Positions 1 through 7,108 of a DNA stretch of 40,751 bases are shown here, one piece after another; the stretch's first letter is position 1; each line of letters opens with the position of its first letter. The DNA is from a virus: the IMG/VR virus record IMGVR_UViG_3300031746_002943, positions 1 through 40,751 of that record; one strand, written 5' to 3'. The notes under the pieces are model-generated. The model was not told the origin of the DNA. It did not search any database and was given only the letters and a program-made list of their open reading frames with translations. A program made the position numbers and the translations under genes.

Positions 1-129
1 AGGTAAAAATAAGCCCTTCTTTTAAGCTCCATTTCGGCTTCCAACCTAATAACTTATATGCTTTACTGGAATCAAGATACTGCTTTTGAATCTCGCCAAA
101 GCCACCGTCAATTAATCTATATCTTAACC
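1..129. repeat. Terminal direct repeat, left copy (circular closure)
   Basis: Bases 1-126 are identical to 40623-40748; then one mismatch (a at 127, t at 40749) and two more matching bases. A perfect end repeat of this size is typical of an assembled circular molecule or a terminally redundant phage genome, and it lets the sugar dehydratase reading frame run across the junction without a break. The unique length would be about 40,622 bp. A true short packaged terminal repeat cannot be told from an assembly overlap by sequence alone. Confidence 0.85.
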
Positions 130-889
130 CCCCCCGTACGACCTCATTTATGGTTTTAACAAAATCAAGTATGCTTATTGGCTGATTGTTACCCAAGTTA
201 AAGACTTGTCCGGCCAACTTTCGTCTTTTAAACAATTCCCCTATCCTGATATAAGCGTCAACTATATCGTCAATATAGATAAAATCCCTGACAAATTTAC
301 CGGAGCCACGTACTAGCAACTCTTTACAATTTAATAAACAACGGATAGCATTAGGTAATAAGCGATTCGTGTTCGGATCACCGCAACCGTAAATATTACC
401 GCACCGGGTAATCACAATTGGCAATCTGTAACTAAAAAAATATGATTGCGCTAATAAATCCGCACAACTCTTAGAAACCTCATAAGGATATTTAGTTAAT
501 AAGGGGTAATTTTCTTTATAGGGCAGTATTTTATGCTCGCCGTAAGCCTTATCGCTTGAAGCAAAAATAACGCTTTTAATGCCCTTGGTAGTGCGGCAAA
601 GTTCAATAATATTCCAAGTTCCTAAAATATTGGCCAGAAAGGCTTGTAACGGCATTCTTCCAGCCCTCTCTACGATTGCCTCTGCCGCCAGATGATAAAC
701 AACCTGTATCTTTTTTTCCCGAATTGTCTTTTCTACAAGGTCATAATTGCTTACATCCATATCGTTGACCTTAATATCAAAACCTGTTACCTCAGCGCCT
801 TTATTGATAAGTGCCTTCGCTAAATGGGAACCGACAAAACCCTGATCACCCGTTATTAGCACTCTTTTACCCTTCCAAAAGTTTCTCAA
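1..889 (-). CDS. CDP-glucose 4,6-dehydratase-like SDR enzyme (5' part, crosses the circular junction)
   Basis: NAD-dependent epimerase/dehydratase of the extended SDR family, probably forming a 4-keto-6-deoxy sugar nucleotide in the cytoplasm. Visible near the N-terminus are the Rossmann glycine motif TGDQGFVGS, then HLAAEA, the SSDKAYGE block (resembling the SDKCY block of RfbG/DdhB), the catalytic pair YPYEVSK, RCGNIYGCGD and RDFIYIDD. These resemble CDP-glucose 4,6-dehydratases more than RmlB or GalE, but the nucleotide is inferred. The start is a TTG at 889 with GGGAGG 8 nt upstream, overlapping the aldolase-like stop. Joined to 40588-40622, the protein has about 307 residues, shorter than RfbG (about 360). 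A run of 8 C at 128-135 keeps the frame. Confidence 0.82.
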   Translation of the reverse strand, partial: MRNFWKGKRVLITGDQGFVGSHLAKALINKGAEVTGFDIKVNDMDVSNYDLVEKTIREKKIQVVYHLAAEAIVERAGRMPLQAFLANILGTWNIIELCRTTKGIKSVIFASSDKAYGEHKILPYKENYPLLTKYPYEVSKSCADLLAQSYFFSYRLPIVITRCGNIYGCGDPNTNRLLPNAIRCLLNCKELLVRGSGKFVRDFIYIDDIVDAYIRIGELFKRRKLAGQVFNLGNNQPISILDFVKTINEVVRGGLRYRLIDGGFGEIQKQYLDSSKAYKLLGWKPKWSLKEGLIFT

Positions 890-1671
890 ACTTTTAACCT
901 CCCTTCTAACATCTCTATCCGCTTCTCATCCTCAACTTTTATCCGGGAATAATATCGGCGCTTACTTTGGAGCCACAGAAGCTCAAACTCTACCGCCTTC
1001 AATATTGCTTTCTCGCCATACTTGCAAGAACGAACTGGAAAAACCACCTTACGAGTTTCAAACTTATCAAGCAAATTCTGGCTATAAAGTAATTCAATAG
1101 AAGTTAGCGCCTCTTTTGAAATCGCGCCACCTAATCCCGTTTTTAAGCCTTTTGCCTTTGCGTCTCTAAATACCTCTTCACAAATAACAAAAATATCTTG
1201 GTTTGTGTTTATATCATTTCTATCAACACACAAAGAACCGGCAAGATCAACTCTGCCCACAGTAATTCCGGTCAAAAGTGAGATGCCGGAAAGTTCTAAC
1301 ATCTCATCAAAATTATAATAAGCTGTTTCTGTTTCCATGTTAAAAGCAAACTCAATATCCTTGGCATTATCTTCGGCAATCATTGTTTTAATCATATTAA
1401 GATATTTAGACAGGGCAAAAGGAGTTTCAACCATCGGCGCGATTATCCCTTTCACTCCGATTGACAAAGCATTGTAAACATCAGTTACCGCTTCCACTCC
1501 ACCGATTTTTAAAATAATCGGCAATCCGACAAAAGAAGTAATATCTTTTAGGCGCATCATTTCTTCCATGCGCGAACCTTCAGCCTCAAACTCAGCTTTA
1601 ATCTCAAATACGCCGTAATCACCCTTAAGGCACTTTAGGACTTCAATCATCCCGTATTCAAGCAAATTCAT
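886..1671 (-). CDS. HpcH/HpaI aldolase / citrate lyase beta-like protein
   Basis: A 261-residue TIM-barrel-type protein of the PEP/pyruvate-dependent HpcH/HpaI aldolase superfamily. Recognisable blocks are IIAPMVETPFAL (metal/substrate strand), FNMETETAYYN, and TGITVGRVDLAGSL followed by a helix and KTGLGGAIS. The family makes or breaks C-C bonds with pyruvate- or acetyl-CoA-derived carbanions. Beside a thiamine-diphosphate enzyme and CDP-sugar enzymes it may extend or branch a sugar; that role is inferred from context. The start is ATG 1671, with AGGAG 8 nt upstream; a longer TTG reading from 1719 runs into the overlapping small membrane gene and is less likely. It overlaps its neighbours on both sides by a few bases, indicating translational coupling. 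Confidence 0.72.
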   Translation of the reverse strand: MNLLEYGMIEVLKCLKGDYGVFEIKAEFEAEGSRMEEMMRLKDITSFVGLPIILKIGGVEAVTDVYNALSIGVKGIIAPMVETPFALSKYLNMIKTMIAEDNAKDIEFAFNMETETAYYNFDEMLELSGISLLTGITVGRVDLAGSLCVDRNDINTNQDIFVICEEVFRDAKAKGLKTGLGGAISKEALTSIELLYSQNLLDKFETRKVVFPVRSCKYGEKAILKAVEFELLWLQSKRRYYSRIKVEDEKRIEMLEGRLKV

Positions 1672-1775
1672 TTCTTCGCTCCTATCCAATATGAAACGAT
1701 AGCAATACACACTATCCAAATTAAACAGAGGATTATCTCTTTCTTACTTACTGGCTTTTCGTGTTCTTCGCTCAT
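1668..1775 (-). CDS. Small single-pass membrane protein (35 aa)
   Basis: A short frame starting at ATG 1775, which overlaps the TGA of the upstream thiamine-diphosphate reading frame, and ending in a TGA that overlaps the ATG of the aldolase-like gene. The charged N-terminus (MSEEHEKPVSKKE) is followed by a hydrophobic segment IILCLIWIVCIAIVSYW and a short GAKK tail, so it should be one transmembrane helix. ATGA overlaps on both sides argue that it is real. Function unknown; it could tether or regulate the sugar enzymes or be an unrelated phage membrane peptide. Confidence 0.6.
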   Translation of the reverse strand: MSEEHEKPVSKKEIILCLIWIVCIAIVSYWIGAKK

Positions 1776-2806
1776 AATGACTTCGTAAATTTCGGACTAA
1801 ATACATACTCATTACCTATCATAACTTCACAGATAACTTGTCCTGGGTAAGATAAAATTTCTTCCAAAGCATTGCCTTCAACGTGAAAATACTTAAAGCC
1901 GTACGCATAGGCTATTTTACTCAAATCAGGAAACGATACACCAGACGCTTGATTACACCCGATAAAATCCCCATCAAAATAATTAGTCTGTGTCAATTCA
2001 ATAGAGCGATAACCTTGATTATTTAAGACAAAAATCTTAATAGGGATTTTGTAATGCTTGATAGTCTGAAGTTCCTGTATATTCATCTGAATTGAGCCGT
2101 CTCCAGTAACGCAGATAATCTCTTTACCGCTTGCAAAATGCGCCCCGATTGCCGCAGGCAGGTCATAGCCCATGGCCGCGCAACCAGAATTCCAGAATAT
2201 TCGCTGCCCTTTTTTTACTATCCCTGCTTGAAACATGGCAACACAAGCAGTTCCGTTACCGCAAACCACAATAGCGCCTTCCGGCAACAAAGCCGTCAAT
2301 TTATTGACAAAATAATATGGCGGAGTTAATTCTATTGGGTGTTCTTCCGCATAAGTCCGCAGGCTTGGCAGCCAGGTTTTATCTATTTTAATATCTAAAT
2401 CCAATAATCTGGTTAAAAATTGTTTGGCATCCCGTTGTAATTTGACCCCCTTGACTGTCGGCTTTTGCAATTCTGCCATATCTATATCAACGATTACTTT
2501 ATCCGCCTGCGGCGCAAAGGAAGTACGGTTAAAACTTATTTGCCTGATATTATTTCTTGTACCTACGCAAAAAAGTAAATCACAATTTTTTAAAGCATAA
2601 TTGCCCCCATAAGTCCCCACCGTACCAATCCTACCGACAAAACAAGGATGATCGCTAGGCACTAAGTCAAACCCATTAAAAGTAGTAACCACAGGGAAAC
2701 CTTTTTTAAGGACTTCCAATAATCCCTCTTGCGCTTCGGCAATCCTGATACCATGCCCTGCGACTAGCAGAGGGCGCTTTGGACGTTCAAGGGTATATCG
2801 AGCCAA
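1772..2806 (-). CDS. Thiamine-diphosphate enzyme, C-terminal part (YerE/acetolactate synthase-like; frame-disrupted)
   Basis: Carries the central and C-terminal (PP) domains of a ThDP-dependent enzyme. RPLLVAGHGIR opens the central domain. GDGSIQMNIQE followed by LNNQGYRSI is the GDG-X24-NN ThDP/Mg binding motif (residues 235-237 and 262-263). The NNQGYRSIELTQ style is typical of ThDP enzymes in O-antigen clusters, such as YerE, which adds a two-carbon unit to a CDP-keto-sugar, rather than housekeeping IlvB. This frame begins at a TTG (2806) inside the upstream frame and overlaps it by about 43 bp. The two frames would need to be one polypeptide in a normal enzyme; the usual linker of a few dozen residues between the domains is missing at the junction. 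Confidence 0.75.
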   Translation of the reverse strand: MARYTLERPKRPLLVAGHGIRIAEAQEGLLEVLKKGFPVVTTFNGFDLVPSDHPCFVGRIGTVGTYGGNYALKNCDLLFCVGTRNNIRQISFNRTSFAPQADKVIVDIDMAELQKPTVKGVKLQRDAKQFLTRLLDLDIKIDKTWLPSLRTYAEEHPIELTPPYYFVNKLTALLPEGAIVVCGNGTACVAMFQAGIVKKGQRIFWNSGCAAMGYDLPAAIGAHFASGKEIICVTGDGSIQMNIQELQTIKHYKIPIKIFVLNNQGYRSIELTQTNYFDGDFIGCNQASGVSFPDLSKIAYAYGFKYFHVEGNALEEILSYPGQVICEVMIGNEYVFSPKFTKSL

Positions 2807-3291
2807 ACCGGGCCTGGCCTTTCTGATGTTGCTATTTCAATCGCTTTTAATAATTCTTCTTTAATTTCCTGCGGTTGTATAATCATCTTTGCATATTTAG
2901 TTACCGGCTTTACTATGTCAATGATATTTATTTCCTGGTCGCCTAATTGCCGCAGTTTTAAATGCGGCATAGAAGCAATCGTTGTATTAAAATTTACTTG
3001 CCCCGAAAGATAAAGCACAGGTACACTATCAAGCCATTGGCTGATTACGCCTGTCAGGGTATTAGTTCCGCCAGGGCCAGAAGTAACGCAAACAACGCCT
3101 AATTTTCCTGAAACCCTTGCATATCCCTCTGCTGCCATAGCGCAGGCCTGCTCATGGTGATTGCAAATATATTTAATGCCAGATTTCTTTAAAGCATCGT
3201 TTAAATACATCGCTCCCCCGCCGACAATAAGAAAAACACACTTAACACCATAATCAGCCAAGTACCTGAAGATAAAATCAGCGACTCTCAA
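2764..3291 (-). CDS. Thiamine-diphosphate enzyme, N-terminal PYR domain (YerE/acetolactate synthase-like; frame-disrupted)
   Basis: A 175-residue frame containing the N-terminal pyrimidine-binding domain of an acetolactate synthase-like enzyme. The catalytic Glu is E47 in ICNHHEQACAMAAEGYAR, followed by TSGPGGTNTLTG and ERPGPVWLDIPLNVQ. It stops at a TAG (2764-2766) just after the domain, and the rest of the enzyme continues in another frame from 2806. The start is TTG 3291 with AAGGAG upstream. Both halves retain their catalytic motifs, so the break may be recent, an assembly error, a programmed frameshift, or a working two-subunit arrangement as in sulfopyruvate decarboxylase. Alone it would not be active, as ThDP enzymes need both domains. 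Confidence 0.72.
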   Translation of the reverse strand: MRVADFIFRYLADYGVKCVFLIVGGGAMYLNDALKKSGIKYICNHHEQACAMAAEGYARVSGKLGVVCVTSGPGGTNTLTGVISQWLDSVPVLYLSGQVNFNTTIASMPHLKLRQLGDQEINIIDIVKPVTKYAKMIIQPQEIKEELLKAIEIATSERPGPVWLDIPLNVQSALC

Positions 3292-3295
3292 TTTC

Positions 3296-3429
3296 TTACA
3301 GCTCCTTCAACATCTTCTTTAGCGTCCGCTTGTTCGTTCCCCAACGAGCGTGGAAAAAGTTATAATATTACTTCTTTCCATTCTGTTCTTTAAATCTTCC
3401 AACACCTTAATCGCTTCTTCTTTGGTCAT
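3296..3429 (-). pseudogene. Small protein, apparently frameshifted in a T5 tract
   Basis: A strong Shine-Dalgarno (GGAGGCGGGAG) precedes ATG 3429 and a frame MTKEEAIKVLEDLKNRMERS that as written stops at 3319 (36 aa). Adding one T to the TTTTT run near 3360 would give a more natural basic C-terminus, HARWGTNKRTLKKMLKEL, ending at 3296. So the gene is either a 36-residue peptide or a 44-residue protein broken by a one-base deletion. Function unknown. It lies immediately upstream of the other frame-disrupted gene in this window. Confidence 0.45.
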
Positions 3430-3454
3430 CTCCCGCCTCCGATTTGGTCAATGG

Positions 3455-3865
3455 TCATTTACAATTACAACAAATTTTTTTATTTTTTGATAAGACAACA
3501 CAAGATTCTACCCTTCGATATAATTTAATTTTACACTTATAGCATCTACCAAGAGGTTGTATTCTATCCATGACGGATAACTTTGCGTTTATTTCACCCC
3601 ATAAATCTCCTATTGTTACAAAAAACCTTATCATGCCTTTCAAGGGTGTGTAATAACAATGACTTAACTGGTTAAGATGTTTAGCTTCTTTTTCAATAAA
3701 TAAATGAGGTTTTTTAAGTTTGCCATAACAAAAGAAACTGTATCCTCTATCAAAATGTTCTTGTTGAAAAGTAGAATAAATAACTTCGCAGGTTTTATCA
3801 TAACAAAAGATTGGACGATTTTTCTTTTTATCCCATCCCACCATATTTTTCCCTTTCTTGCTCAT
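3455..3865 (-). CDS. Cys-rich hypothetical protein
   Basis: Not recognised. A basic 136-residue protein with Cys pairs near the C-terminus (CYKCK and CCNCK) that probably bind zinc, plus a Cys-containing N-terminal half (IFCYDKTC). ATG 3865 is preferred over the longer frame from 3895 because AAGGAG lies 8 nt before it. It lies between the replication genes and the sugar cassette, in the same direction. A nucleic-acid-binding role is possible only from the zinc-ribbon-like pattern. Confidence 0.6.
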   Translation of the reverse strand: MSKKGKNMVGWDKKKNRPIFCYDKTCEVIYSTFQQEHFDRGYSFFCYGKLKKPHLFIEKEAKHLNQLSHCYYTPLKGMIRFFVTIGDLWGEINAKLSVMDRIQPLGRCYKCKIKLYRRVESCVVLSKNKKICCNCK

Positions 3866-3925
3866 TGGATTGACTCCTTCTCTAAATACATCCACATTTT
3901 GTACACTCTTTCATTTAATCCTTTT

Positions 3926-4468
3926 TTACTGTCCGGCATCTTGGGGGTTACGGAAGTCATTGTAAATAATCTCGCCCATTCTGACTGGCGTTCTCCTGGG
4001 ATTAACTTCCTTGGCCTGAAATGTATCTTTGATTTTTTCTATCATAACCGGATTATCATCAAACCAGGCGCGGAATTCCAATATCGGGTTATCCAATTTC
4101 TGCAAGCTCATCAGATCATCAGCCGGCAGATAACCTTTTATCTCCTTAAGCCAGTCAAGGGTATATTTATTGCGCCAAGTTATAGAATTAACCTGTTGGT
4201 AATACTCTATGATTTCATAGTGTTTACGGAAAAAATCGGGGTCGAGTTTAGCCTTCTGCAACTCTGGTAAGCCCTCAAACTCAATAAAGGCGTTAGTAGT
4301 GGGCCTGGTAGGTAGTTGCACCGGCATTAACTCATCAAAGCCATCCTTTAAGGCCCAATAAGCACACTCCTTTAAAAATTCATCCAGAGTAAGCTCTTTA
4401 GCCTTTAATCTATCAGATAGGCTTATAGAGGTTCCTGAAAAACGGGTTTCACCGAATACAGTAGGCAT
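3926..4468 (-). CDS. Hypothetical protein downstream of the replication organiser
   Basis: A 180-residue soluble, mostly helical protein with no motif I can name. It is acidic and Trp/Tyr-rich in the middle (WRNKYTLDWLKEIKGYLP). It starts 6 bp after the replication-organiser-like gene, the position where many phages encode a helicase loader or similar replication partner. No Walker A motif is visible, so it is not an ordinary DnaC-type loader. Function unknown. Confidence 0.65.
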   Translation of the reverse strand: MPTVFGETRFSGTSISLSDRLKAKELTLDEFLKECAYWALKDGFDELMPVQLPTRPTTNAFIEFEGLPELQKAKLDPDFFRKHYEIIEYYQQVNSITWRNKYTLDWLKEIKGYLPADDLMSLQKLDNPILEFRAWFDDNPVMIEKIKDTFQAKEVNPRRTPVRMGEIIYNDFRNPQDAGQ

Positions 4469-4474
4469 AGTTAT

Positions 4475-5185
4475 TTACTCCTTTTTAAAGATAAGGGTTG
4501 ATTTTTTATTCAAGGCGCGCAATTTATTCACCTGGCTTTTAAATACCCCTATGGAATACCCACTTTTCTTGATAAATTCATCATCACTTATAAAAAACCT
4601 GTCCATAAGCTCACGCAGTTCATTTTCAGGTATAATCCCTAAAAGGTCTTTTATCAGCTTCTTATCTTTAGCAAAACTGGCTATATATTCCTTTCCAAAG
4701 GTTTTTTGGTAGGTAAGGCAGAAATATTGGAATGGCTCAGTGTATTTGTCCGTTTCCTTGTCTTTGTCCTTGTCCGTGTCTTGCTTCAATCCCTGATTGA
4801 TTACTGATTGATTACTGATTGATAAAAATTCATTACCGAAAAGCTTATTGACTGTCTCTAAAAGCCCGTAGGTAGTTAGCTCCTTAACCACCGCCACGAT
4901 CGCCCTTTTTTGGGAGTTAAGTCCTCCAGGATATTGGAAGGTCAAGAATTTAGGGATAAAAACATAACTTCCTTTGTCTACAATCCGGCCATCCAGAAAT
5001 TTAAGTAACTTAGCATTATCTATCTCTGTATCGCAGCAGAAATTCAAGTGCTTAAAACTTTTTTTCCACCGGCCGGCGTTAGTACAATTATCGCAAAGGT
5101 AAGTCCAGATTAACTTACCGTCTTTATCTAATGCTATATACCACTCATCTTTCCACTTCTCGGTATCAGTAAATCGTTTAGCCAT
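4475..5185 (-). CDS. Replication organiser/initiator-like protein with internal iterons
   Basis: A 236-residue protein resembling phage replisome organisers (lambda O / DnaD-associated type). The N-terminal about 110 residues (FTDTEKWKDEWYIAL, then CDNCTNAGRW) look like the winged-helix region that begins such proteins. A low-complexity acidic/basic linker TDKDKDKETDK and a helical C-terminal domain follow. Three perfect or near-perfect 11-bp direct repeats lie within the gene, as iterons do in lambda O. Assignment rests on architecture and context rather than a diagnostic motif. No helicase or polymerase gene is visible, so the phage should recruit the host replisome. Confidence 0.55.
   Translation of the reverse strand: MAKRFTDTEKWKDEWYIALDKDGKLIWTYLCDNCTNAGRWKKSFKHLNFCCDTEIDNAKLLKFLDGRIVDKGSYVFIPKFLTFQYPGGLNSQKRAIVAVVKELTTYGLLETVNKLFGNEFLSISNQSVINQGLKQDTDKDKDKETDKYTEPFQYFCLTYQKTFGKEYIASFAKDKKLIKDLLGIIPENELRELMDRFFISDDEFIKKSGYSIGVFKSQVNKLRALNKKSTLIFKKE
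4793..4825. repeat. Three tandem 11-bp iterons, candidate replication origin
   Basis: Plus-strand ctgattgatta occurs at 4793-4803 and 4804-4814, and ctgattgataa at 4815-4825, next to an A-rich stretch. They lie inside the replication organiser-like gene, encoding part of its linker. Lambdoid phages carry initiator iterons in the same place. An 11-bp period puts each repeat on the same helix face, which fits protein binding better than protein-coding constraint. Confidence 0.5.
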
Positions 5186-5187
5186 CC

Positions 5188-5430
5188 CTACCTCACTCCT
5201 GACATTTCAAGTTGTGTTTCTTTCCTTGTTTCCAAGTGATACCTGGCATATCTTTTACCATTCTCGCCTTTTTCTATTACAGAAATGATATTGTACCCGA
5301 GCTTATGCAAGTTGGAAATTCGGCTGCTCAAAGCCCAGCAGTTAAAAAGTTTCAATGCTTCCAAGGGAGCGATTGAGTTACCGGCTTTCAGATATTCCAG
5401 GATTTCGTAATTTTGAGAGGCGTGGTTCAT
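5188..5430 (-). CDS. Small helix-turn-helix protein
   Basis: An 80-residue protein with the layout of phage helix-turn-helix (HTH_39-like) proteins: YEILEYLKAGNSIAPLEAL, then LFNCWALSSRISNLHKLGYNI as the recognition part, then a basic wing-like YARYHLE segment. It starts at an ATG overlapping the stop of the cytosine methyltransferase gene (ATGA), and its stop lies 2 bp from the replication organiser gene. Probably a DNA-binding regulator of the replication operon; target unknown. Confidence 0.7.
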   Translation of the reverse strand: MNHASQNYEILEYLKAGNSIAPLEALKLFNCWALSSRISNLHKLGYNIISVIEKGENGKRYARYHLETRKETQLEMSGVR

Positions 5431-6332
5431 TTTAGTTTTGTAAATTCTAAAATAGTTTTCCCGATAAAATATGCGACTTGAATGACAATGCCGTTTCCAA
5501 GCAATTTAAGTCTGTCCATCCTATTGGGCATCCCATTAACCACTCGACCCACTCTGGGTTCAATTTCCCAGAAATCCCCTGCCGTTGTAAATGTTCGGCT
5601 AAATTTACTCCGCGTGGATGTTCCATACGTTTGTCTAAACATTCTTTGCTCATTCCTGACCTGTAATCTCTTTGACAAGGAGTTGGATACATTGGAACAA
5701 ATTCTTGTGGGTTTGGTGTTTTGTTCTTTCGCCATTTCTCGGAGCGGCCTTTTGTTCCCGTTCCTGCTGTTGGTGTTCCTATCCATTTTACTTGTTCTCC
5801 CAAGCGAAAGTATTTCTTCTTGTTTGATACTTGATAACCTTCTTGATTTTTCGCTTCGGGAGTAGCCCACAATCCAAATTCGGTTTCTTCTGTGCGGTGC
5901 GCCGAGAGCATGAGCCGGAAATACAATCGGTGGCATAACTTCGTAACCTGCGGCTTCCAAATCATTACAAACATTGTTGAGCGCAATTCCGATGATTCCA
6001 GGAACATTTTCAATAATAACCCAAGTCGGCTGGGTTTCCTGTATAATTCTAAACATTTCTGGCCAGAGGTAACGGTCATCTTCTGCGCCCCTTTGCTTCC
6101 CGGCAACAGAGAAAGGTTGGCAAGGAAAACCTCCGAAAATAACATCAACTGTTGGCAAATTTTTCCCTTTGACTGTTTTGATGTCTTTATATTTGGGAAC
6201 ATCTGGCCACCTTAAATTAAGTATTTTTTGACAATAATTATCTATCTCCACTTGCCAAACAATTTCATATCCAGCAAGTTCAAATCCGAAATCTCCAAGA
6301 CCACCTCCTGAAAATAATGACCCTAATTTCAT
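5427..6332 (-). CDS. DNA (cytosine-5-)-methyltransferase
   Basis: A complete 301-residue C5-cytosine DNA methyltransferase. Motif I is FSGGGLGDFGFELAG, motif IV is GGFPCQPFS with the catalytic Cys, motif VI is ENVPG, motif VIII is HRRNRIWIVG, and motif X is RLKLLGNGIV. The region between VIII and X (target recognition domain) is short and Ser/Arg/Asn-rich. No restriction enzyme gene is adjacent, so it is an orphan enzyme, most likely protecting phage DNA from host restriction or marking it. The start is translationally coupled to a 29-residue basic peptide gene (ATGA). Confidence 0.93.
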   Translation of the reverse strand: MKLGSLFSGGGLGDFGFELAGYEIVWQVEIDNYCQKILNLRWPDVPKYKDIKTVKGKNLPTVDVIFGGFPCQPFSVAGKQRGAEDDRYLWPEMFRIIQETQPTWVIIENVPGIIGIALNNVCNDLEAAGYEVMPPIVFPAHALGAPHRRNRIWIVGYSRSEKSRRLSSIKQEEILSLGRTSKMDRNTNSRNGNKRPLREMAKEQNTKPTRICSNVSNSLSKRLQVRNEQRMFRQTYGTSTRSKFSRTFTTAGDFWEIEPRVGRVVNGMPNRMDRLKLLGNGIVIQVAYFIGKTILEFTKLK

Positions 6333-6418
6333 TTCGGTTTTACTATCCTCCCCGCCCTGACCAGTAATTTCAGGTATTTGCGGAAACGCTGGCGGGATTG
6401 TTTGGATGGTTTAGGCAT
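6329..6418 (-). CDS. Very small basic peptide (29 aa)
   Basis: ATG 6418 follows the upstream stop directly, and the TGA overlaps the methyltransferase ATG. The peptide begins MPKPSKQSRQRFRKYLK and is strongly basic. Tight coupling at both ends is the main support; no ribosome binding site of its own is obvious. It may bind nucleic acid, or simply couple translation to the methyltransferase. Confidence 0.45.
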   Translation of the reverse strand: MPKPSKQSRQRFRKYLKLLVRAGRIVKPK

Positions 6419-6580
6419 TTAATCTGCACTTACTGTTTCGCCCATAACTGGTGTTAGCATTTCAGCCAGTTCCATTCTATCTTTTTCCGTAAGGACTTTT
6501 AATTCTTGGGCAAATTGTGGCAAAGTTTGCCCCTCTTTTCTACCGAAATATCTATTAATAGCTGTGGTTAATGAAATCAT
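6419..6580 (-). CDS. Small phage protein (53 aa)
   Basis: Begins at ATG 6580, with AAGGAG 6 nt upstream; the longer reading from 6616 adds an unlikely Gly-rich leader. The sequence (RYFGRKEGQTLPQFAQEL, then LTEKDRMELAEML) matches in style a widespread small helical protein of phage recombination/replication operons. Function unknown. It lies downstream of the DUF669/ATPase pair. Confidence 0.65.
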   Translation of the reverse strand: MISLTTAINRYFGRKEGQTLPQFAQELKVLTEKDRMELAEMLTPVMGETVSAD

Positions 6581-6668
6581 ATTTCTCCTTTTCTCCCCAC
6601 CCCCACCCATCGTCATACCCTCTCGAGATTGCGAGGTAATCGGATGAGCGGAGGGGATAAGAGTTATA

Positions 6669-7094
6669 CTAAAATGGACTATCTTCTTGCTCTGGTTGTA
6701 CTACTTCTTCATTAAGAATATATTCAGCAACTATCGCCTTTGGGAATTTGTGAAATTGATTAGGCGCTTCGTGTACTAACCGAACCTTGCACCTTTTCCA
6801 AACCCATTTATCGCTATCCCATTGGGTTTCTTCTTCTTCGTATGGTTCACCAATACAATGCAAGAAATGCTTTGTCCGACCCAAGATTTTAGCGGCTGGG
6901 CTATCCAGGGAAGGGATTAGGATATTATCCCAAATCCATGCTTCGTCCTGATATTCGCCGGCGCAAATCATTAACTTTATGCTGATCATCGGGTCGCCAT
7001 TAGCGGATTGACCGTCTTTTTTCTCCGCAATCTCAATTTCATAAATTCCTTCTGGTGGTAACGTAAACTTTCCTTGTTCCCTAACGCCTGACAT
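6669..7094 (-). CDS. DUF669-like protein (single-strand DNA-binding type)
   Basis: A 141-residue protein of the DUF669 type: TLPPEGIYEIEIAEKKDG, then GDPMISIKLMI, DEAWIWDNILIP and an acidic C-terminus ending EQEDSPF. DUF669 proteins usually sit beside phage RecA-like/Sak4 ATPases, as here. Their OB-like strands and acidic tail resemble single-strand DNA-binding proteins. ATG 7094 (AAAGGA about 9 nt upstream) is preferred to a GTG at 7112 that overlaps the ATPase stop. Confidence 0.75.
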   Translation of the reverse strand: MSGVREQGKFTLPPEGIYEIEIAEKKDGQSANGDPMISIKLMICAGEYQDEAWIWDNILIPSLDSPAAKILGRTKHFLHCIGEPYEEEETQWDSDKWVWKRCKVRLVHEAPNQFHKFPKAIVAEYILNEEVVQPEQEDSPF

Positions 7095-7108
7095 ATTAGC
7101 TGTTCCTT

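Noticed and set aside
1671-1719. Longer TTG start for the aldolase-like gene
   Set aside because: It would overlap the small membrane protein gene; ATG 1671 has AGGAG 8 nt upstream.
5447-6202. Long open frame of about 251 codons on the same strand as the cytosine methyltransferase
   Set aside because: Out-of-frame shadow of the methyltransferase, whose motifs I, IV, VI, VIII and X are all in the other frame.
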